Shown: positions 9,945 to 21,244 of the stretch, piece after piece
Numbering within the stretch: position 1 is the first letter of the stretch
Layout: every line of letters begins with the position of its first letter
The notes under the pieces: model-generated
The model's input: the letters and a program-made list of their open reading frames with translations, nothing else
The model's database searches: none
What the model was told of the DNA's origin: nothing
DNA from: Galeruca laticollis
Taxonomy: Eukaryota; Arthropoda; Insecta; Coleoptera; Chrysomelidae
Direction: 5' to 3'
DNA length: 64,000 bases
Assembly (NCBI GenBank): GCA_963921935.1
Contig: OY998180.1
Coordinates: 112,660,183-112,724,182, forward strand
Position numbers and translations under genes: made by a program

Positions 9945-10830
9945 GGGTGTGTTCCAGTCTAGTTTTAATTGCCCTAAACTCTTGTAACTATTGGGCCAGC
10001 CAATCCCATCGAATTAAAAAATGAACCTATGAAACTGAGAACAGTACGCTTTGCCCAATTATCAAATATTTTACCACTAGACATAGTAATTATAAATTGA
10101 TCTGATTTTAAATTCAATTGAAGGCCGAGGGCCTTGACATTCAATTCAAGATTGTGGATATTAACACTGTCAAATAATTTTTTACATTAATCAATGTCAG
10201 CCAAAACACTTGGATGACTAGCCGACGATTTATGAAGCTCAAAGCTACCTAGAGACATAATCTTAGTAAGTTCAAGACAAGTCTCTTTGAGATTGTCTAA
10301 GGTGGAGGTCCCAAAACAACAGATGAAGTGAGAGGGTACTTACTGTCATGTCGTAGAGCCAATTCTTCCAAGCTGGAGCTGCTAACGCCATAAGTCACTG
10401 TATTCAGCTGTAAACATGAAAGAGGATCGTTGAGGTTTTCTTTCCACAAAATTAGTTGTAAGTGTGTGCAGGCAGGGTCTATCAATACCAGTCTATACAT
10501 TTGTTAAATGTCCACTTTAGCTACATACTTGTATGTACGAAATAGTAGGAGGATGTCAAAAAGTTCAATTTTTTTCGCATGACCTAAGGTCAAGTATTCA
10601 TTAATAAATTTTATGTATTTATTTTTTAGATCTTCGTTACTAGAACATTTTTTGCACAAAACGTTAAGTCTTTGCAGCGCTATGTTGAATGAGTTTCTTT
10701 TATAGGTATTTTTACATGAAGGCTAACTTGAAATCTATTCTCATTAATTGAGACAGACTTTTTAAAATCCATATCGCATAAATTCGTTTCTATACCTTTT
10801 GTTTTTATTTCAGGAATGTGTTGATCGTCT
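9945..10830 (-). pseudogene. BEL/Pao reverse transcriptase with two internal deletions
   Basis: Reading the minus strand from 10830, the RT N-terminus (NVLCKKCSSNEDLKNKYIKF, INEYLTLGHA) is joined at about 10555 to FRTYKYVAKVDI, stop, QMYRLVLIDP, skipping the roughly 100-residue fingers region. WKENLNDPL, LNTVTYGVSSS and LEELALRHDS follow. Then, at about 10305, the frame jumps from SSVVLG to TLDNLKETCLELTKI. In BEL RT the YVDD catalytic box lies exactly between these two blocks, and it is gone here. The thumb region (LGLQLNLKSDQF, WAKRTVLSFIGS) is still readable with one more stop. Catalysis is impossible. Confidence 0.78.
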
Positions 10831-10994
10831 CAAAATTTTTGTTTATTTATGGCATGCATGACTACCTTATTTGTGATGCCTTGTGATGTAAGACAAACAT
10901 TGTCCCTTTGTATGTCCCCAGATACTATGTATTCATACTTTGAAGCCATTAAAAATAAGTCCCTGGATATAGTTATTTTGTCTGGTAGCAACAT

Positions 10995-11410
10995 TCAAAA
11001 AAATATGTTGGTTGAAACCAGAAACTGTATTTCGCCAGGAACAGTAAATTCGTCATCGGCTAATTTAACCGAGGAAGGAATATTGATGCCCCGAAGATCA
11101 CATTTTGTCTGAGGTAGAAATGAAGTAATGTTATCTACCACAGAAAACAGTGCATTGCAGCTGAAATTGTCGTGTCTCGAGTGTAATGATAAATTGACAA
11201 CTCTAGTGATTGGCTTTTGAGCTTGACCCATCACTGTGACATTCACATCATAATTAAATGAAGGAATAGTCAATTCATTTAATAAATTTGTCTTTATGAA
11301 AGAAATTTGGCTGCCACTGTCAACCAAACCTCTAGCTATGACATAGGATCCGTCTTGAGCCTTGAAGTTAACCTTTATTGTTGGTAACAAAACCATAAAA
11401 TCCTGGTCAC
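10995..11410 (-). pseudogene. BEL/Pao aspartic protease
   Basis: The frame reads LLPTIKVNFKAQDGSYVIAR then GLVDSGSQISFIKTNLLNEL. The LVDSGSQ motif supplies the single active-site Asp of the retropepsin half-site in BEL elements. GINIPS and LADDEFTVPG near the end are also typical. The frame extends upstream into LTR sequence, showing that gag was deleted and protease abuts the 5' leader. The family cleaves the Gag-Pol polyprotein. Confidence 0.8.
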
Positions 11411-11424
11411 GACACCAAATTTTA

Positions 11425-11566
11425 TGTTGCAATGAACATAAAAAAACAATTAAGAAAGGTTTATTGGTTGCACAATTTACAATGATTGAGAGAGAAGTTA
11501 TTTGACATTTACATTTTTTTCTTGACAGATAATATTGCTTGACATTATTATTTATTTTTTTAAACA
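11425..11566 (-). repeat. BEL/Pao 5' LTR
   Basis: The 142-bp copy starts TGTTGCAATGAACATA and ends TTTAAACA. It lacks about 10 bp present in the other LTR (the CTATTAATTTC block) and is otherwise close to it. TTAAC follows and then satellite DNA resumes. Confidence 0.8.
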
Positions 11567-12088
11567 TTAACAATCCGAAATTTCTCCAAAAATAACCAAA
11601 ATTGTAGAATATCTGGATTTATAGGACGTACTTGCTCTAGTGAGCTGAAAATCAATACGGTTCATATGTGACACACACTAAAAATATCCAATTATAATAT
11701 TGGTCACTTGTAGACACTCCGGAGGCTGTATCGTGCTAACAACCCGAAATTTCTCCAAAAATGACCAAAAATGTGGCACTTCCAGTGCTATAGCACCCTT
11801 ATACTAGCTCCTTTGAGCTGAAAATCAATAAGATTCATCTATATGATGCCTTGAATAATATCCTATTATAAAATTGGTCACTTGTAGACACTCCAGAGGC
11901 TGTATCGTGCTAACAATCTGAAATTTCTCCAAAAATGACAAAACTGTCGTACTTCAAGTACCATAGCACCCGTTGTACCGGCTCTGGTGAGGTGAAAATC
12001 AATAGATTTCATCTGTGATATATCCTGAAGAATATTCAATCATAAAATTGGTAACTTGTTGCATTCCGGAGGCTGTATCGTGCTAATA
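11567..12088 (+). repeat. ~170-bp satellite array, three units
   Basis: Three tandem units start near CGAAATTTCTCC at 11576, 11745 and 11919 (spacing 169 and 174 bp). Each ends in a CCGGAGGCTGTATCGTGCTAA-like sequence. Units share CAATATCC(T/A)ATCATAAAATTGG and CACTTGTAGACACTCC. The array continues at 12089 into a non-repeated tail that also follows the second array at 50960-51466. Confidence 0.85.
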
Positions 12089-12480
12089 TGACCAAGTTAC
12101 GAAAAGTGGCCGGCGACAACGACGACATACAAACAAGATTTTTTTTCTAAAAGCCGTTTTTTCGTGTTCTTGTTGCTGAAAAACGAAAGAACTTTTTTTG
12201 GGGTGAACCAATACTTTTCAAGCATATTAAATAGGTTGGGACAGAAAGTAAAGATTCTGTTGAAAAAGAACTATTAGAAACCCATAAAATTCAAATTCAT
12301 TTCATAAGTTCTCAACATCCAGAATCGAATGGAGTTGTGCTTGGTGGAAAACGTAAAAATAACAAATAAAAATCCAAAGATCCAACTTTTTTTGAGGTAA
12401 ACCAATACTTTTCTCGCATATTAGATAGGTTGGGCGGAGATCTAAAATGTTTCATATTTCTATGTACAATTATTAAAGGA
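12089..12480 (+). repeat. Conserved non-coding tail following the satellite
   Basis: It begins AAGTTACGAAAAGTGGCCGG, then CGACAACGACGACATAC, and continues to GCCGTTTTTTCGTGTTC. The same tail follows the array at 50960-51466, where it is split by a solo LTR (51467-51510 and 54683 onward). Within this stretch a block ending CATATTA(A/G)ATAGGTTGGG occurs twice (about 12200-12240 and 12390-12433). The satellite and tail together look like one dispersed repeat family. Confidence 0.65.
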
Positions 12481-13879
12481 CTACCCTGTATTTACCTAGG
12501 TGGTTCGATATATTTTTGCTCTAACGAAACTAATAATAGAGCTCCTTCTTTTGAAGTATAACAACTCAACACGTTGGTATGCGTATACCTATCTTGTTGT
12601 AAGTGATAGATAGCCCCACCGCGCACATCATCGCTATAGTTTGCGCGATCCTTCAAAACGCGGATGCGATTTCGAGATGCTTTTTGAACACCAAAATAGT
12701 GGTTTAAACAAGTGTATAACTTATTTCCTCTAGGTTCTAGTCGATGCACCCAATTATTCAAAATTTCTATTTCAAATTGTTACCTCAATCAGAAATGTCG
12801 TTTTGAGCTTCCAAATACACAATTTCTTTATCCCCAAAAGCATCTGAAACATAATTAATTGTAGGCCCTAATTTAATGCCGGTTATCTTTACAACGAACA
12901 TCCTAAAAAACTTCCAAAAATAGCGCCCTGGAAAACTGGAAAACGTTCTGCTATCTAACCAATTAATTCGACAGAATAATGGTTTTTTTTTACCAAAGTT
13001 GAGAAAACTATAACTCAAGAAGATATATTGGGATTCACAACTACCGGGAGTTACATTTTATAACATGCGAAATCTTTATTAAATTCGATGAAGTGGAAAT
13101 TTGTTTTTACTACAGAGACGTTTTTATAGTGTAACTTATGTAGAGAGAAAAAAGGGAAATGCAATGATGATATACTATGATACTCGTGAAGTAGGTTGGA
13201 AAATGAGACTCGCGATTTTCTCTACAGACAGTGGTCTGAAAAAATTAAATTCATTTCCACGTCAGTACTTCACTGTAATTAATGTATAATATAATCATGT
13301 ACAAATATAATGATATTTATACAGGGCGTGGAATAAATAACATTGCTATAATCAACTATGTGAGAAAAATTAACTTCTGTCATTCTGACGATGATATTGA
13401 CTTATCGAAACAATTGTCAATTTTTTAGTATTTTCAATAACTTTTATCATATTGTGAAATTAACTGGAAACCGTGAGTTTCAATTAAAACACTATGTGAC
13501 AGATAATAATAATAATAATAATAATGGCTTTATTGCTGATAATAAGGTGGCATTTTATTAGTGACAACCTTCGAAATTTAATCTGCAAAATAACCCAAAT
13601 TTTGGGAGTTGCAATCAAAATAAAATTGTTAAAAATACTTAGTGTGTCTCAGAAAAGTGTTGGTTCAGATAACCGGACAAAGAAAAACCTTTATTACGAG
13701 CAGTAAGTGAAATATCAAGTTATAAAAATATTCATTTCGATTCATAACAAATAAAATCTGGCAAAAACACGAAACGATAAGAACTAAATTACAAGTAATT
13801 ATCAACAAGTACTTTCGTTTTGTATTGAAGTGTTGCCGATTCAAATTAGAATCAAGAAAAATAGGGAAATATCTAAAAA
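12481..13879. other. Unassigned stretch
   Basis: Minus frames at 12492-12761 (89 codons) and 12785-13018 (77 codons) and a plus frame at 13101-13289 carry no motif I recognise. An (AAT)n tract lies at about 13506-13523. No element boundary can be defined. Confidence 0.4.
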
Positions 13880-13983
13880 CTGTATCTCATGTCTTTGTTT
13901 CTAAATTTAGTGTCCGGTTGTGGTTGCACATATATCTCCGATAAAAAGTTTGAGATACGAAAGGTTGACATGTAACGGCTTTT

Positions 13984-14660
13984 TTGCGCGGTGAAAGTAT
14001 GGAAGACAGTAGTGGCGATGAACATACCACAGATGATGGCAAAAAAAAGAAAAATACAAAAGGGCTGGATGAGTTCCTTGGAAGATCGTCAAAAACGCTT
14101 AGAACGCCAGATAAAAGGGAAAAAACGGATGAAAAACTTAACAAAATAATAGAAATGATACAGGACTTCCAAAAAGAGGTTAAAAGAGATTTGAAAGAGA
14201 TTAGAGAAGAGCAAATGATGTATAGAGAGGAACTAGAGAAAATTAAAGAAGAGAACAAGTTACTACATACTGAAAATGAAGCAAATAAGAAAAGATTGTT
14301 ATAGTTAGAACATAAAGTGGAAGAAATGGATAGGGACAAAAAGGAGAAATAATATAATTGTGCAAGGAATGCCTTTAGCGATCCATGAAGAGCAATCCAT
14401 ATAACATGAAATGGAGACCTTGATGAAAAACAAACTTGAGGTGGATATAAAAATTAAAGGAGTGAGGAAACACATGTCTGCTAGAATTAAATAATAATAC
14501 GGATAAGCAACTGGTTATGGCCAATAAAAGGAAGCTGAAGAATGTAAGGGAGGCAAGAATCTATATTAATAACGACGTGAGTAAAGAGGATAGGGAAGTA
14601 CAGAGCAAAATACGAACAGTTGCAAAAGAGGAAGAGTCAGATAGATAACGACTCGGCAAA
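13984..14660 (+). pseudogene. RTE-like LINE ORF1 (coiled coil + RRM-like)
   Basis: The start is probably the ATG at 13999 (MEDSSGDEHTTDDGKKKKNT). Residues ~45-110 are a charged coiled coil (heptad-like KIIEMIQDFQKEVKRDLKEI). After a TAG at 14302 the frame continues as LEHKVEEMDRDKKEK. Then, through frame changes, NIIVQGMPLAIHEEQ, KRKLKNVREARIYINNDVSK and EVQSKIRTVAKEEE appear, matching the RRM-like and C-terminal RNA-binding parts of L1-type ORF1 proteins. Such proteins bind the element RNA as a chaperone in the RNP. At least two stops and two frame changes are present. Confidence 0.65.
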
Positions 14661-14766
14661 AATAAAGGATTATGATTTTGCAATACATCTTGAAAATAAA
14701 AATATAGACAGGACAAGGAGCAAGGAACAAGGTAGAAAAAGTAAGCAGCAGAATAGAAAAATTCAT

Positions 14767-15530
14767 AAAAAACTCTTGAAAATTGGGACGTGGAATGTAA
14801 GAGGAACTTACCATGAAGGAGCTTTGAAAAACTTGGTTGAGATTATGAGAAGATATAATATCGATATCTTAGCATTACAAGAGACAAAACACAAGGGCAA
14901 TGAAAAAATAAAAATAGCGGGATACACCTTTTTTAATAGCGGAAATGACAACAGGTATTTTGGAACAGGGTTCATTGTTAGTAAAGACCTAATACAATAT
15001 GTTGTAGATTTTGAGGCAATATCAGATAGACTGTGAAGGTTGAGGCTTCAAGGAGAATATAGAAAACTTTGTATAATAGACGCATATGCACCAACGGAAG
15101 ATAAGGACTTAACTATAAAAACTGAGTTCTACGAAGAAATGAACGTTCAGGTCGGAAACATATCAAAGTTTGATGTAAAAATAGTTATAGGTAATATGAA
15201 CTCGAAAATCGGATGCAAAGGAGAGTATAAACATGTGACAGGGGGAAAAGTTTACACCTGAAAACTAATCAAAATGGAAAGTGTTTAATTGACTTCGCAG
15301 AAATGAATAATATGGTGATAAAGAGTACAAGCTTCGATCACAAAGATATCTATAAAATAACCTGGATAGCGCCTGATAAGAAGACGAAGAACCAAATTGA
15401 TCGTGTACTTATTGAAAAAATACATACAAGGGCCATAAAAAATGTGAGAAGTTATCGTGGAGCTAACGCGGATTCAGACCGTTCCCTAGTTATATTAAAA
15501 ATAGAACAACACGTACCTACGTTTAAAACC
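14767..15530 (+). pseudogene. RTE-like LINE ORF2: AP-type endonuclease
   Basis: Motifs in order are LKIGTWNVRGTY (N of GTWNVRG), DILALQETKHKG (catalytic E), IIDAYAPTEDKD, IVIGNMNSKIG, NQIDRVLIEK and SDRSLVILKI. In an active enzyme the fourth motif reads GDxNxxIG and the last reads SDH. Here the Asp is Asn and the His is Arg, so cleavage activity is lost. Stops at 15036 and 15261 break the frame. The domain nicks target DNA to prime reverse transcription. Confidence 0.8.
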
Positions 15531-15607
15531 TATGATAATAGGAAGATAAAAAGATTTAATGTGAAAGAACTTAAGAAGAATGATGTGCAAAAAAATTACA
15601 GATTGAG

Positions 15608-16797
15608 ATGGAAAATGAACTAACAGGATTGCCAGAGTCAGAGGATATAGAGATGGAGTGGAAACAAATAGAAAAATCAATCATTAAATCTTTGCAAAGT
15701 AGCGTAGGACAACCAACACATAGAAATAACAAGGATTGGTTTGATGATGATTGTAAAAAGATATTAGATCACAGAAACAGAGCACGGTTGAACGTATTGA
15801 GAGAAAATACGGAACCTAACAGAAAAATATATGAGGAAACAAGAAGAAAAGCCAAAAAAGTGTGCCGGCATAAAAAGAGGATGAATATGGTACCAAAGTT
15901 AGACATAATCGAGGATCATTATAAAAATAAAGAAATCAGAAATTTCTATCAGGAGGTAAAGACAACGCAAGGAAAAGGATATAAAGCTATTGATTTCTGT
16001 AGAAATAAACAAAGACAAATGATAACAGATTCACAAGGACGATTAGACAGATGGGCTGAACATTTCGAAGAGTTGCTGAATAGTGGAAGGGTACAGACTG
16101 AACTGGAAGATGATAATGTAGAGTATGGTGACCCCGGAGAAGTAGAAGAACCGTCAGACAACGAAATACTGGATGAAATAAACAATCAAAAGAATAAGAA
16201 AAGTGAAGGGGAAAATGGAATAACAGCTGAAGTCCTAAAAACAGGTGGAGCTATATTACAGCAGAGGATATGTAAATGAATAAGAAACATTTGGAGAAAT
16301 GAACAGATACCGAATGCTTAGAACAATGGAATTATCTGCCCTACTTTCAAAAAGGGAAAGAAAACGTATTGTGAGAATTATAGAGGAATATCTTTATTAG
16401 ACGTGACTTATAAGGTATTAGCCAGAGTTATGCGCACTAAACTCACAGAAATGTATAACAAGGAAATTGGAGAATACCAAGGAGGTTTCAGACAAGGAAG
16501 AGGAACAGCAGACCAGATATTCACACTAAAAATGATACAAAATAATAACTATGAACAAAATTTAGGACTAGACTTACTTTTTATCGACTTCAAGCAGACT
16601 TATGACTCCATAATAAGATCAAAATTGTATGAATCTTTAGGAAATCTCGTAGGTTCACAAAAACTGGTAAATTTAATAAAACTAACTCTGCATAGAACAG
16701 CATCGAAAGTTCTGGTAGAAGGAAGATTATCTAAAAGCTTTACTTCAAGACAAGGACTGAAACAGGGAGATCCATTATCTACAGTTCAGTTCAACCT
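15608..16797 (+). pseudogene. RTE-like LINE ORF2: linker and reverse transcriptase N-part
   Basis: The open frame 15608-16279 contains the charged linker (NKDWFDDDCKKILDHRNRAR, RWAEHFEELLNSG) and the start of RT (EILDEINNQKNKKSEGENGI). After a short break, 16403-16797 holds TYKVLARVMRTKLTEMY, YQGGFRQGRGTADQIFTLK, LLFIDFKQTYDSI (motif A: the first catalytic Asp is in IDF; the usual AYDS reads TYDS) and GLKQGDPLSTVQFNLI (motif B). The match ends at 16797, exactly where the (ATA)n tail of the inserted LINE begins. Confidence 0.8.
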
Positions 16798-17317
16798 GAT
16801 AATAATAATAATGTTTATTCATCATAAATGTACAATCAAGTATAATTTTGATGAAACAATGTCAAGTGATTAGTACTTGTGAGCTGAGTGAAATAAACAA
16901 TGGCATCACTGACGGAGCAATCGTGGAAAATTACTCCTTGTGCGTGATATAACCTCTAAATATAATAAAAATACTTAAGAATAAAATATAAATTTAAAAT
17001 TAGATAAAGTATAAGTATAAAACATATGGGTAGAAATTGCATCACATAAAATAAAATATCAGAATTGGTAAAAGTATCACTTTGAGGTAAGTTAGACATA
17101 AAGTGTTTATCATAATCGGGTTTAGTGTCTCATATACACATATATTACAGTCATACGATTTTGATCCCATGTGAGTATCACATAAGATTTAATATCACAA
17201 TTGGTAAAAGGGTGACATCCAGGTAGGTTTCACATAATGTGAGTGTCATAATCGGGGTTGGGGTCACATACACATGCATTACAGTATTATAAGTTTGATG
17301 AAAAATTTGTTGAGGGT
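16798..17317 (-). other. LINE A 3' untranslated region with (ATA)n tail
   Basis: No coding frame. It contains two partly repeated blocks of the form AT(A/G)TCACAATTGGTAAAAG and CATACACATG(C/T)ATTACAGT near 17060-17160 and 17190-17290. It ends at the ATAATAATAATAATG tail at 16798-16812. Confidence 0.55.
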
Positions 17318-18990
17318 TTAAATTATTTTTTGGAATATCTGTCTATCATAGCATTGAAGCCAATTCTTAACTTTTATTTTAAAAACTTCGTTGCTTTGGC
17401 TGGTTTTTATTGTTTCATGTAACAATTCCCAAATTTTTGGACCTAGAAAGGTGCAGTGCCTCTGACCCACTGTTTTAACACATTTCGGTACCACGACGCT
17501 GTAGTTTCGCCTTCTTGTATTATATAGAGGATCTGGGTGCGTTATTTCAATTTTGTTATTGTAAATTCCTTGTAACATATTTTGGCAATAGAGTTGTCTA
17601 ATATCAAAAATGCCGCATTCGTTATACAAATTATCGGTAGAGTACGTCTTTCCTTCGCCAAGGATTATTTTGAGAATCTTCTTCTGCACGATATTCAGAC
17701 TATTTAAATGCGTATCATTTACGCCTCCCCATCCTATAATACCGTATATAAGTTGGGATTGGATTAGGCTATGATATATAGTTTTCAACTGAGAATTTTC
17801 AAGGAATTCTTTCAACAGTTTGAATCTTGATATGAATCCACGTAGTTTTCTTGTTAGGTACGATATATGTAAGTTCCATTTCATATGTCTGTCAATTTGT
17901 ATACCAAGATATTCTATTAAGCTGACTTCTGGAATGGATATATTTTGATTTATATTTAATGGACCCATACTCGGCAAGTTATTGCCATAGGAGGTGAAAG
18001 GTAAGTATTTGGTCTTTTCCGCGTTCACAGTTAATTTATTGTATTGGAACCATTTAAAGATGTTGTTGAAGTCTTTTTCCGTCTTTGCTTCCAGCTATTG
18101 CCATGTGTTGTCACTGTAAATTACTGCAATGTCATCAGCATAACTTATAATATTACCTACCGTTGTCATTTTCAACAGGCTGTCTATATAGATAGTGAAT
18201 AGTAGGGGACCTAAGAGTGCTCACCACACCATCAATATCCACTACTTGTTTTCGGTTCGTCAGGTATGATTTCAAAAGATCGTGCGGTTTACCCCGCATA
18301 CCAATTTTTTCCATTTTCTCTAGAAGCCTTTTGTGACAAACAGTATCAAAGGCTTTGGAAACATTCACAAAGATACATAGCGACGGTTTAGAAATGTCGA
18401 GTAATTTGTAAATGTACGTTGTCAGTTTTAGTATTGCATCTTCGGTTGACCTCCCCTCTCTGAACCCATACTGATTATCAGATAGAATATCATGGTTTTT
18501 CATGAAATGTACCATTCTCTTTTTTATTATTTTTTCAAAATTTTTTGCTATGTTTGATATCAAAGAGATGGGCCTATAATTTGAAATTTGCAGTTTATCC
18601 CCACTCTTAAAAAGTGGTTTGATAACACCAGTTTTTAAAATGTTCGGAAATATTCCATTTTCAATACAGCTATTTATAACGTGAGTGAGAGGGACTGTTA
18701 TGAAGTCGGCTATTTGAATCAGAGTTTCTGCAGTAAAACCGTCATGCTCAGGACTTTTTTTGAGTTTTGTGATACTTCTCCAGTGTTTGAGGGATAAGAA
18801 CATATTTTTGTTTATTTCAGTTGTAATGTCTCGGAAGGAATTTGGTTTTTCGATTTTATTTGCTAGTTTTTGCCCTATTCCACTATAGTGTTTATTGAAT
18901 TCATCACTAATAACCTGTTTGTTTTCAGTGGTACAATTTTCTTTTATTTCTATTTTGGTTATTTTTGTTTTTGGGCGAGTTTTGTTGCAA
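17318..18990 (-). pseudogene. LINE A ORF2: reverse transcriptase
   Basis: Reading minus from 18803: KKSPEHDGFTAETL, SNYRPISLISNIAKNFEKII, NQYGFREGRSTEDAILKL, CIFVNVSKAFDTVCHKRLLE (motif A; the usual D is N in IFVNVSKAFD). A frame break around 18200 follows near motif B. SYADD is present on the minus strand at about 18130-18150. The final frame 18028-17318 holds the thumb (IEYLGIQIDRHMKWNLHISY, YGIIGWGGVN) and the C-terminus. The linker between endonuclease and RT is complete here, unlike in LINE B. Confidence 0.78.
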
Positions 18991-19153
18991 ATCTCATTGA
19001 CACTTTCCCAGAGCCCTTTTGTTCTACTTTTATTCTTCCCAATTTCGTTTTGAAAAATTTTTTTTTGTTTCTTTCGTAAGTTTATTTGAGTTTCGTTTGT
19101 AATTATTGTATATTTGTTTTACTTGTAGGTTATTGGGATTTTCAATTAGTAGT

Positions 19154-20165
19154 TTATAGAGATTGTTCTTTTCTTTTATTGATGTAGATAGCCCTGACGT
19201 GATCCATTTTTTTTAGTTTTATCTTTATTTTGATTTCAGATGTGTGTTTTTTTACATGGTATTTCAGTCTGTTTATGAATATTTCACATTTGGAGTTGAC
19301 GTCGTTTTGTTCATAAATGTTTGCCCATGTTTCACTTTGTAGTGCCACCCGTAGCCTGTTGTAATTTATATATACTTTTGTATTTTTGAATTCTTTATTA
19401 ACAGTTCTCTCACCCACATCTATTGTTAGAGCAATAGGTCGGTGGTCGCTAATTTTATCCTGAAATATGAATGACTTTATACAATCATGCATTTCTATAT
19501 TTGCTTTTACAAAGAAATGGTCGAGGCACGTGGAGCTATCTGGTCGAGTGATATCGTTTATATAAGAGATGAATTCGAAGTATTCCAAATTATTTTTATA
19601 TTCATCAATGTATATTTGTATATTTTCTGATAGTAAATCTATGTTCATATCGCCAGTTATTACGTGAATATCACTTGATTTATTGTTTTGTAAATAGTTA
19701 AAAAAGTGTTCATTGAAATCATATGGACATGAACTAAGAGATCGATATATCGAAGTTATTTTAATTTTTTTTCCCATTTAATTTTATATTGAGTTCGAGA
19801 AGTTTAATGTTTCCTATGCTAATATTTGTCTGATCATAATTGAGTTCATTTTTAATGAATATTATGACTCCATCATTTTTGTTTAATGATGATTCATTGT
19901 ACACTGTGTTAAAACCTTTTAATCCATATATACTGGCATCAGTGACTTTAAAAGTTTCTGTCAATACGATTACATCGAAGTTGCTTTCTAGTTGGTTTAG
20001 GTAAATGAACAATTCATCTATGTTTTTGGAAATACTTCTTATATTGCTATGAAAAATTTTAAAGTCACTGAGTCCTTTCTTCAAATATGTATTAAAGTCT
20101 GTGACTTCTTTAATATTTTGTGCTTCGACAGGATCATTTTGATATTCTCTTATAAATGTGTCCAT
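19154..20165 (-). pseudogene. LINE A ORF2: endonuclease
   Basis: The frame 20165-19761 contains FKIFHSNIRSISKNIDEL (motif with N), DVIVLTETFKV (catalytic E) and DGVIIFIKNEL. After a frame break at about 19765 it continues with ITSIYRSLSS, VITGDMNIDLL (D and N of GDxN), CLDHFFVK and KISDHRPIALTI, with the catalytic SDH present. All key residues of an apurinic-type endonuclease are seen. The single frame break near 19765 lies at a poly-A run and may be the only defect in this part. Confidence 0.8.
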
Positions 20166-20278
20166 AATTGGTGTGGATTAAAACTAATATTATCAAATAA
20201 AAGTAATAAAAACAAAAACAAAACAGTGACACTTATTATTTAACCCCTCAGTATCAACCGGTTTATGATTTTCTAATG

Positions 20279-21244
20279 TTACTCACTATTTTTATTAACC
20301 GAACATGTTCTTGGCTTTTCTTGTGTAGTTTTGTGCTGTTGAGTTGAGTGTGTTGGTTTTTTCGTGGCAGGAATCTTCGGGGTGCTGGGTCCAGTTTGTA
20401 GTTCCGGTAGAATTTTCGTGTTTTGTTCCAGAATTGTAGGTGTGGAAGGGGCGCTATTTGATTTGTTTTCAAGACCATCTACTTTTTCTAGGTGATCTGC
20501 TCCATACGATATTCCGTCAACAATAAGTTTGTTTCCTTTTATGTAATGCTCCGTATATTTTACCTCTTGCTTGGCGAGAAAAAGATGTTTTCTCAATATT
20601 TTATTCTCGGTTCTTTGTGCCGGTGTGTGGTCGTGGGTTATAGATATGTTCCTTCCTTCCAATTTATTTGAATTTTTTAGAACTTCTTTCTTCTTGAGGG
20701 TTGAAACAAACTCGATCTTTATTGGGCATTTATCCGATTTACCGAGTGGGTAAACGTCGCCAAAATCACTTTCCTTCAATTCTATCCCAATCAAGTCTCT
20801 GAGGTCCCGACACAAATTCCCTGCAACAACCTCTTCTCGCTTTTTATTGAGACCAAAAATCACAATATTTTTTTTATTTTGTGCCCTCTTTAAGTATTCC
20901 ACCTCTTCTTTGAGGTAACTATTTTCTTTCTCCAGTTTTGATACTGTGCTTTTCAAGTCTTTTATGTTTAGTAAAAGCCGGGTTTCACTAGCTTCGATAC
21001 AGTTTTTCAATTCACTACGGTTTATCAAGATCTCGTCACGAATGATTTTGATCGCCTTTTCCAGTTCTGTCATCTTAATTTTATCATAAAGTGTAAGATC
21101 TCTTTTATGCTCCCCAGAATAACTTTGAGGTCTGGCAACACCGCTAGTCGGAACAACCTGAATACTGGGAGATTCTAGGGTACAAAGTTCAGTATCGGGC
21201 AGTTTCAGTTTTGTGAAATACTTGATGGCAGCCTTGGGACACAT
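20279..21244 (-). CDS. LINE A ORF1 (coiled coil + RRM-like RNA-binding protein)
   Basis: The 321-codon frame is open from MCPKAAIKYFTKLK to the stop after NKNSE. Residues ~55-125 form a coiled coil (LEKAIKIIRDEILINRSELK ... VSKLEKENSYLKEEVEYLKR). NKKNIVIFGL at about 129 opens an RRM-like domain, which continues through FVSTLKKKEVLKNSNKL. A basic, proline/threonine-rich tail follows residue 230. The layout matches L1-type ORF1 proteins, which trimerise and coat element RNA. The intact length suggests this copy is younger than the host LINE. Confidence 0.72.
   Translation of the reverse strand: MCPKAAIKYFTKLKLPDTELCTLESPSIQVVPTSGVARPQSYSGEHKRDLTLYDKIKMTELEKAIKIIRDEILINRSELKNCIEASETRLLLNIKDLKSTVSKLEKENSYLKEEVEYLKRAQNKKNIVIFGLNKKREEVVAGNLCRDLRDLIGIELKESDFGDVYPLGKSDKCPIKIEFVSTLKKKEVLKNSNKLEGRNISITHDHTPAQRTENKILRKHLFLAKQEVKYTEHYIKGNKLIVDGISYGADHLEKVDGLENKSNSAPSTPTILEQNTKILPELQTGPSTPKIPATKKPTHSTQQHKTTQEKPRTCSVNKNSE

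Larger units (their letters stand above)
7474..11566 (-). mobile_element. BEL/Pao LTR retrotransposon, internally deleted
   Basis: LTRs lie at 7474-7625 and 11425-11566 and are flanked by a 5-bp target duplication TTAAC (7469-7473 and 11567-11571). On the minus strand the order is 5' LTR, protease, reverse transcriptase, RNase H, integrase, pol C-terminus, polypurine tract, 3' LTR, which is the BEL/Pao gene order. Gag is absent: a putative primer-binding sequence (TGGTGTCGTGACC on the minus strand, 11417-11405) runs directly into the protease frame. RT is missing its N-terminal core and its YVDD box. The copy could not move on its own. Confidence 0.88.

Noticed and set aside
13887..14339. 150-codon Ser/Leu-rich minus-strand frame
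   Set aside because: It is the antisense shadow of the lysine/glutamate-rich ORF1 of the RTE-like LINE.
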